A DNA stretch of 5,882 nucleotides from an uncultured Eubacteriales bacterium (GTDB lineage: Bacteria > Bacillota > Clostridia > Oscillospirales > Oscillospiraceae): positions 1-5,882 of the forward strand of contig UQXG01000134.1 of assembly GCA_900544945.1 (NCBI GenBank), read 5' to 3'. The translations under genes and the position numbers were made by a program. The first letter of the stretch is position 1. Each line of letters opens with the position of its first letter. Positions 1-4,296 of the stretch are shown here, piece by piece. The notes below the pieces were generated by a model that saw only the letters and a program-made list of their open reading frames with translations, did not search any database and was not told the DNA's origin.

Positions 1-10
1 GCCCTTCAGG

Positions 11-41
11 CAATTAAAATCTTTTTTAAAGATTTTAATTG
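11..41. repeat. Perfect AT-rich inverted repeat upstream of the ECF genes
   Basis: Two 14-base arms (11-24 and 28-41) are exact reverse complements around a TTT centre. The arms read C-AATTAAAATCTTT and its complement. All but two of the pairs in each arm are A-T, so as RNA this would be a long but weak hairpin. There is no T-run directly after it on the plus strand, so it does not look like a standard terminator. It could be a dyad operator for a regulator, or a structure at the end of an upstream gene that lies outside the window. The symmetry is seen directly; any role is inference. Confidence 0.75.
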
Positions 42-60
42 GAGTTCAGTATGAATTTTA

Positions 61-82
61 TTTGCCGCCTGCGGGCGGCAAA
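61..82. repeat. GC-rich perfect hairpin in the ecfA leader
   Basis: The 9-base arms TTTGCCGCC (61-69) and GGCGGCAAA (74-82) are exact reverse complements around a TGCG tetraloop. The stem is strong. A run of six T's sits at 94-99, 11 bases after the stem, which is too far for a textbook intrinsic terminator but leaves open termination or attenuation ahead of the ECF genes. The hairpin lies inside a possible 16-codon leader ORF (51-101). It may alternatively be the end of an upstream transcription unit or a dispersed palindromic element. Confidence 0.7.
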
Positions 83-97
83 CTCTGCGAGGCTTTT

Positions 98-128
98 TTG
101 ACACGCGAAGGGTCAGATCTCGCATATC
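98..128 (+). promoter_or_regulatory. Possible sigma-A-type promoter for ecfA-ecfT (weak)
   Basis: A perfect -35 hexamer TTGACA lies at 98-103. The best -10 candidate is CATATC at 123-128, which matches only three consensus positions and needs a 19-base spacer. If real, transcription would start around 135, giving a very short untranslated leader before the ATG at 156. The poor -10 makes this a low-confidence call; the ECF genes could equally be transcribed from a promoter upstream of the window together with an S-component gene. Confidence 0.25.
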
Positions 129-142
129 TGTTTTCGTTCCCT

Positions 143-148
143 AGGAGG
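143..148 (+). promoter_or_regulatory. Ribosome binding site of ecfA
   Basis: AGGAGG sits 7 bases before the ATG at 156, an ideal Shine-Dalgarno that fixes the start of the fused ATPase. Bases 139-142 (CCCT), immediately before it, can pair with AGGG at 109-112. Between these, CAGAT (114-118) can pair with ATCTG (126-130). A weak, interrupted hairpin could therefore form right next to the ribosome site. Confidence 0.8.
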
Positions 149-155
149 TATCCAA

Positions 156-1865
156 ATGGACAATGCGCCCATTCTCACGTTCCGGGATTTTGGCTTTCAG
201 TACACCGCCCAGGCCGAACCCACCCTGTACCACATTGATCTGGCGGTACATAAGGGCGAGAAAATTCTGATTGCCGGCCCCTCCGGCTGCGGAAAATCCA
301 CCCTGGCCCACTGCATCAACGGCCTGATCCCCAATTCCTACCCGGGCAAGGCCACGGGCAGTCTGACCATCGGCGGCAAGGATGCCTTTTCTCAGGGCTT
401 ATTTGCGCTGTCGAAAACCGTTGGCACGGTTTTGCAGGATTCCGACGGCCAGTTTATCGGCCTGACCGTAGCGGAGGACATTGCCTTCGCCCTGGAAAAT
501 GACTGCGTTTCCACCCAGGAAATGCACGAAACCGTCCGGAAAATTGCCGAGCTTGTGAATGTGGAGCAGGTTCTGGGTCATGCCCCCCACGAAATTTCCG
601 GCGGACAGAAGCAGCGGGTAGCCTTAGGCGGCGTGATGGTAGGAGACGTGGACATTCTCCTTTTTGACGAGCCTCTTGCCAACCTGGATCCGGCTACCGG
701 CAAGCAGGCCATCTGCCTGATTGACGAAATTCAGAAGCACACGGGCTGCGCGGTGATCATCATCGAGCACCGGGTGGAGGATGTGCTCTACCGGCCGGTG
801 GACAGAATCGTTCTCATGGAAGATGGGCGTATCCGCTTTGACGGCAGTCCGGATGCGCTTCTGAGCACCGATCTTTTGCCTCAGGGCGGCATCCGGGAGC
901 CTCTGTACGTCACGGCGCTGAAGTATGCCGGCGTAACCCTTACGGCAGAAATGCGCCCTTCCTATCTTCCCGAGCTTGTGCTCAGTGACAGCCAGAAGGA
1001 GCAGGTATGCCACTGGTTTGCCTCCCAGCCCCCGGCTCCGGCTCAGCCGGAAAAGCCGGTACAGCTTCAGGTGAGAAACCTGGATTTTACCTATTCCGGA
1101 GGCCACCACGCCCTCAGAGGTATTTCTCTGGAGGTGCACAAAGGGGAAATGCTCAGCATTGTCGGCACCAACGGTGCGGGAAAGTCCACCTTCTCCAAGG
1201 TCATCTGCGGCTTTGAAAACGCCCAGAGCGGCACAATTACCCTGAACGGTCTGGATTTGAGCACCCTTTCCATCAAGGAACGGGCGGATCACATCGGCTA
1301 CGTTATGCAGAATCCCAATCAGATGATCTCCAAAAATCAGATTTTCGATGAGGTTGCGTTGGGTCTTCGGAACCGGGGGGTATCTGAGGAAGAAATTCGC
1401 CCCCAGGTAGAGGAAACCCTGAAAATCTGCGGGCTGTACCCCTTCCGGAACTGGCCCATCTCCGCTCTCAGCTACGGCCAGAAAAAGCGGGTGACCATTG
1501 CCTCCATCCTGGTGCTGAAACCGGAAATCCTTCTGCTGGACGAACCCACCGCCGGGCAGGATCTGCGGCATTATACGGAGATTATGGATTTTCTGTGTGA
1601 GCTGAACCGGCAGGGCATTACCGTCATCCTCATCACCCACGATATGCACCTGATGCTGGAATACACCCCCCGGGCGGTGGTATTCCATGACGGTCAGGTG
1701 ATTGCCGACCGCTCCGGCGCGGAGGTTCTGAACTCCCCGGATATTGTGGCTCAGGCCAATCTGAAGGAGACCTCCCTGTACCATCTGGCCGCCGCCTGCG
1801 GCATCGAAGATTCCGAGGAATTCACCCGCCGCTTTATTGCCCAGGATCGGGAGGTACGCAAATGA
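156..1865 (+). CDS. ecfA: ECF transporter energy-coupling ATPase, two ATPase domains fused (EcfA-EcfA')
   Basis: This 569-residue protein has two complete ABC ATPase domains in tandem. Domain 1 has Walker A GPSGCGKST (41-49), Q-loop Q94, signature ISGGQ (147-151), Walker B ILLFDEP (167-173, catalytic Glu172) and switch His205. A proline-rich linker lies around 292-301. Domain 2 has Walker A GTNGAGKST (337-345), Q385, signature LSYGQ (438-442), Walker B ILLLDEP (458-464, Glu463) and His495. Neither half has membrane segments, so it acts on the cytoplasmic face. In ECF transporters such ATPases bind EcfT and hydrolyse ATP to drive uptake by a small membrane S protein; fused double-ATPase forms such as the YkoD type are known. 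Pairing with ecfT through an ATGA overlap supports the ECF assignment over a generic ABC importer. Signature 2 has Tyr in place of the first Gly, which also occurs in this family. Substrate is unknown because no S component is visible. Confidence 0.95.
   Translation: MDNAPILTFRDFGFQYTAQAEPTLYHIDLAVHKGEKILIAGPSGCGKSTLAHCINGLIPNSYPGKATGSLTIGGKDAFSQGLFALSKTVGTVLQDSDGQFIGLTVAEDIAFALENDCVSTQEMHETVRKIAELVNVEQVLGHAPHEISGGQKQRVALGGVMVGDVDILLFDEPLANLDPATGKQAICLIDEIQKHTGCAVIIIEHRVEDVLYRPVDRIVLMEDGRIRFDGSPDALLSTDLLPQGGIREPLYVTALKYAGVTLTAEMRPSYLPELVLSDSQKEQVCHWFASQPPAPAQPEKPVQLQVRNLDFTYSGGHHALRGISLEVHKGEMLSIVGTNGAGKSTFSKVICGFENAQSGTITLNGLDLSTLSIKERADHIGYVMQNPNQMISKNQIFDEVALGLRNRGVSEEEIRPQVEETLKICGLYPFRNWPISALSYGQKKRVTIASILVLKPEILLLDEPTAGQDLRHYTEIMDFLCELNRQGITVILITHDMHLMLEYTPRAVVFHDGQVIADRSGAEVLNSPDIVAQANLKETSLYHLAAACGIEDSEEFTRRFIAQDREVRK
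1849..1854 (+). promoter_or_regulatory. Ribosome binding site of ecfT inside the end of ecfA
   Basis: GGGAGG lies 7 bases before the ecfT ATG at 1862 and inside the last codons of ecfA. With the ATGA stop-start overlap (1862-1865) it indicates translational coupling, consistent with fixed stoichiometry of the ATPase and the membrane subunit. Confidence 0.75.
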
Positions 1866-2689
1866 CGAATTTGTTCAATTACATCGACCGTCCCTCCCCT
1901 ATCCACCGGCTTACCGGTGCCAGCAAGCTGCTGTTTCTGGTGCTGTGGACACTGGCTGCCATGACCAGCTTCTATACGCCCCTGCTCATCGCCATGACCG
2001 TAATCTCGGTGGTTCTTTTCCGAACGGCTCGGCTGAAGCTCAAGGACGTGTCTTTCATGCTGGGAATTATGGGAGTTTATATTCTGCTGAACAATGTGCT
2101 GATTTTTCTGTTCAGCCCTCTCCACGGCACAAACCTATACGGGAGCAAAACGGTGCTCTTTCCCATCGCTGGGCCCTACTGTCTGACTGCCGAGCAGCTG
2201 TTTTATCACTTCAATGTGATTCTGAAAAATGCCTGCACCATTCCCATTGTGCTGCTGTTCGTGTGCACCACCAACCCCTCGGAATTTGCGGCCTCTCTGA
2301 ACCGGATTGGTGTCAGCTACCGAATCAGCTATGCGGTGGCTCTGGCTCTGCGCTACATTCCGGATATCCAGCGGGAGTATCGGGATATTTCCCAGGCCCA
2401 GCAGGCTCGAGGCACGGAGATGAGCCGAAAAACCAGCTTCATCAATCGGCTGAAGGCTGCCAGCACCATTCTTATCCCCCTGATTCTGTCCTCCATGGAG
2501 CGAATCGAAACCATCTCCAACGCCATGGAGCTTCGGGGCTTTGGAAAGAAAGCCAAGCGTACCTGGTATTCCAGCCGCTCCTTCTCCAAAGCGGATATTC
2601 TTTGTATGGTCAGTGCAGCGCTTCTTCTGGTTCTGTCCTTTACGCTGACCTTCCTGAACGGCGGTCGGTACTTCAATCCCTTCCATTGA
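1862..2689 (+). CDS. ecfT: ECF transporter transmembrane coupling component EcfT
   Basis: This 275-residue integral membrane protein has hydrophobic stretches at roughly 22-38, 39-54, 65-86, 118-136 and 246-266, with a long, charged cytoplasmic region between the last two. That region carries the two short coupling motifs of EcfT proteins, Ala-Arg-Gly (182-184, in QQARGTE) and Leu-Arg-Gly (224-226, in AMELRGFG). In the family the arginines of these motifs contact grooves on the two ATPase domains. The TTNPSEFAASLNRIGV-like segment after the fourth hydrophobic stretch is also typical. The length fits the family. It starts in the ATGA overlap with the fused ATPase and ends 10 bases before a terminator hairpin, so it is the last gene of its operon. 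It serves as the scaffold linking ATP hydrolysis to an S component not seen here. Confidence 0.95.
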   Translation: MTNLFNYIDRPSPIHRLTGASKLLFLVLWTLAAMTSFYTPLLIAMTVISVVLFRTARLKLKDVSFMLGIMGVYILLNNVLIFLFSPLHGTNLYGSKTVLFPIAGPYCLTAEQLFYHFNVILKNACTIPIVLLFVCTTNPSEFAASLNRIGVSYRISYAVALALRYIPDIQREYRDISQAQQARGTEMSRKTSFINRLKAASTILIPLILSSMERIETISNAMELRGFGKKAKRTWYSSRSFSKADILCMVSAALLLVLSFTLTFLNGGRYFNPFH

Positions 2690-2699
2690 AACGCAAAAT

Positions 2700-2738
2700 A
2701 AGCCTCCCGGTTCTTGCAAATCGGGAGGCTTGTTTTAT
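2700..2738. terminator. Bidirectional intrinsic terminator between ecfT and metF
   Basis: AAGCCTCCCG (2700-2709) pairs perfectly with CGGGAGGCTT (2722-2731) around a 12-base loop. On the plus strand the stem is followed by GTTTTATAT. On the minus strand it is followed by TATTTTGCG, a T-rich tail. It lies 10 bases after the ecfT stop and 13 bases after the metF stop, so one hairpin probably ends both converging transcripts. Confidence 0.88.
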
Positions 2739-2744
2739 ATCCGC

Positions 2745-3626
2745 TTACTTGAGACCGGCCTGCTCCAGCAGAGCGGGAATCTTGGACTCCCAGCCCAGGC
2801 TCATGATGTGCACGCCCTGGCAGTAGGGCTTGCACTCCCGGATAATCCGGGCGGCGATCTCCACGCCGGTGATACCGGCCTTGGTCTTCTCCTTATCCGC
2901 CTGAAGCTCCTCAATGAGAGCATCGGGGATGTGGACACCGGCCACGTTCTTGTTCATGAACTTGCACATACCGGCAGACTTGGGAATGATGATGCCCACC
3001 TGAACAGGCTTGCCAAACTGCTTGGCGGCTTCCATGAACTTGATGAACTTTTCAGGCTCGAAGACGGCCTGAGTCTGGAAATACTGGGCACCGGCGGCAA
3101 CCTTGCGCTCCATCTTCACCAGCTGTGCGTCCACGGAGTCGGAGCAGGGGGACACAACCGCACCCTTGGCAAACTTGGGAGGCTCGCCCACCAGGTCGTT
3201 GCCGCCCAGATCCTTGCCGGTTTCCAGGAGGCTGGCGGTATGCAGCAGGGACACGGAGTCCAGGTCAAAGACGGGCTTGGCCTGGGGATGGTCGCCCATC
3301 TTGGTGTGGTCGCCGGTCAGGCACAGGATGTTGTCAATGCCCAGCATGGCGGCACTCAGCAGGTCGGACTGGAGGGCAATCCGGTTCCGGTCCCGGCAGG
3401 TCAGCTGGAAAATGGGATTCAGACCCGCATCCTTCAGCACCTTACAGGTTGCCAGAGAGCCCAGACGCATAACAGAAGACTGGTTATCGGTGACGTTTAC
3501 GAAGTGGACGCCGGACAGATACTCCTTGGCCTCTTCCACCATGCCGTCAATATGAATTCCTTTGGGAGGGCCGACCTCGGCAGTAACTACAAATTCACCG
3601 TTATCAAACAGTTCCGTAATTCTCAT
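2745..3626 (-). CDS. metF: Methylenetetrahydrofolate reductase, catalytic flavin subunit MetF
   Basis: This 293-residue TIM-barrel flavoprotein reduces 5,10-methylene-THF to 5-methyl-THF. Family landmarks include the catalytic-type Glu17 in TAEVGPPKG, the TDNQSS stretch (47-52), CLTGDH (102-107) where MetF proteins have the flavin-contacting Asp (here D106), and FQTQAVF (183-189) with the folate-site Gln. The length matches bacterial MetF. The start chosen is the ATG at 3626, with AGGAG at 3638-3642. A longer in-frame start at 3695 would run into metV, which ends at 3646, and adds a residue stretch unlike the family. It is the last gene of the rnfC2-metV-metF operon, 19 bases after metV. With those partners it probably receives electrons through MetV rather than oxidising NAD(P)H itself, as in acetogen MTHFRs. 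It could serve acetogenesis, methyl-group oxidation or methionine synthesis; the partners favour energy metabolism. Confidence 0.95.
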   Translation of the reverse strand: MRITELFDNGEFVVTAEVGPPKGIHIDGMVEEAKEYLSGVHFVNVTDNQSSVMRLGSLATCKVLKDAGLNPIFQLTCRDRNRIALQSDLLSAAMLGIDNILCLTGDHTKMGDHPQAKPVFDLDSVSLLHTASLLETGKDLGGNDLVGEPPKFAKGAVVSPCSDSVDAQLVKMERKVAAGAQYFQTQAVFEPEKFIKFMEAAKQFGKPVQVGIIIPKSAGMCKFMNKNVAGVHIPDALIEELQADKEKTKAGITGVEIAARIIRECKPYCQGVHIMSLGWESKIPALLEQAGLK

Positions 3627-3645
3627 AATTCTATTCGCTCCTAAT

Positions 3646-4281
3646 TTATTCAGATTCTTTGACGGCCTTGGTGGCCTCGTCGGTATTGAAGTCATGCAGC
3701 TGCGTGGGGCACTTGAGCACGTCCAGACGGCCCTGAGCCTTCAGACGCTGAATAATCCGCTCCCAGCCGCAGTCCATGTCGGGGCAGACCTCACACTTGC
3801 CGTTCTTGGTGCCGCCGCAGGGGCCGTTCACCAGGCTCTTGGAGCAGGCGGTGATGGGGCAGATGCCGCCGGTCAGGTTCAGGAAGCACTGGCCGCACTG
3901 GCCGCAGTCCACTTCCAGCGGGGTCACGCCCTGGAAGCCGGGCAGCTCGATGGTATCGCAGCAGGCGTAAACAGGCTTATCCTCCAGTACGCCGGAGATG
4001 GTCTGCACGCCTACGCCGCAGGAGAACACCAGCACCGCATCGGCCTGCTCGATCTTGTCCAGCACGCCGCGCAGCCGCAGAGCCAGCTCGTCAGGATTGC
4101 ACACATAGTCGGTGGTGAGAATGCCCACGACCTTGCCCTCAGCCTGGAGCTTCTTCTGCAGGGTCTTGGCCTCCTCTTCCGGGAAGCCCACTTCCTTACA
4201 GCCATGGCAGTTGATGATGAATACCTCGCCGGACGCCAGGGAGCCGATAACCTCTTCGGATTTCAGTTTTGTCATTAACAT
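3646..4281 (-). CDS. metV: Methylenetetrahydrofolate reductase accessory subunit MetV (MTHFR C-terminal-type cysteine-rich protein)
   Basis: This 211-residue soluble protein is rich in cysteine. The N-terminal half contains NCHGC (24-28), VCNPDE (60-65), FSCGVG (87-92) and ACCDT (106-110). The C-terminal module (about 126-185) has CGQCGQC (126-132), GGICP (138-142), C146, GPCGG (153-157), C163, C166 and C171. Proteins of this type partner MetF in acetogens and bind metal or an iron-sulfur cluster that relays electrons to the MetF flavin; which cysteines bind what cannot be told here. The start ATG at 4281 is preceded by AAGGGGG, which overlaps the rnfC2 stop codon (TAA at 4297-4299). A second ATG two codons later would have worse spacing. 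It lies 15 bases after rnfC2 and 19 bases before metF, so the three are cotranscribed. The C-terminal module is strongly similar to the visible N-terminus of the upstream RnfC-like protein. Confidence 0.93.
   Translation of the reverse strand: MLMTKLKSEEVIGSLASGEVFIINCHGCKEVGFPEEEAKTLQKKLQAEGKVVGILTTDYVCNPDELALRLRGVLDKIEQADAVLVFSCGVGVQTISGVLEDKPVYACCDTIELPGFQGVTPLEVDCGQCGQCFLNLTGGICPITACSKSLVNGPCGGTKNGKCEVCPDMDCGWERIIQRLKAQGRLDVLKCPTQLHDFNTDEATKAVKESE
3727..3906 (-). repeat. Direct repeat copy 1: cysteine-rich module in metV
   Basis: This segment encodes residues 126-185 of MetV. It is a diverged direct repeat of 5701-5880 in the RnfC-like gene, with 43 of 60 residues identical by hand alignment without gaps. 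Within it, 3794-3846 matches 5768-5820 at 49 of 53 bases. Shared landmarks are CGxCxQC, TGGICPI, CSKSLVNG, CGG-KNGKC and DC-WE. Confidence 0.85.
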
Positions 4282-4296
4282 ACGTCTTCGTCCCCC

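Noticed and set aside
1..155. Thiamine pyrophosphate, cobalamin or other known riboswitch in the ecfA leader
   Set aside because: I found none of the conserved core sequences by eye. The region upstream of base 1 is not available, so only a partial leader could be judged.
2..241. Open frame 2 across the leader into ecfA
   Set aside because: It has no start with a ribosome site in view, continues out of frame into ecfA, and its translation shows no recognisable family.
624..1784. Long open frame (386 codons) on the minus strand opposite the fused ATPase
   Set aside because: It lies wholly antisense to a gene with all ABC motifs intact. Its translation has no recognisable domain, and it reflects the codon bias of the sense strand.
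1837..2826. Open frame (329 codons) on the plus strand, overlapping ecfT in another frame
   Set aside because: The ecfT frame has membrane segments, coupling motifs and a good ribosome site; this frame has none and runs through the terminator hairpin.
2730..3644. Long open frame (304 codons) on the plus strand opposite metF
   Set aside because: It is antisense to a clearly conserved MetF, starts inside the terminator region, and reads as low-complexity Leu/Gly/His-rich sequence.
3627..3695. N-terminal extension of MetF to an ATG at 3695
   Set aside because: It would overlap the end of metV by 50 bases and bypass the AGGAG ribosome site that serves the ATG at 3626. The extra residues are unlike MetF N-termini.
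3562..4278. Open frame (238 codons) on the plus strand opposite metV
   Set aside because: It is antisense to a conserved cysteine-rich protein, and its Ala/Leu/Gln-rich translation is typical of a shadow frame.
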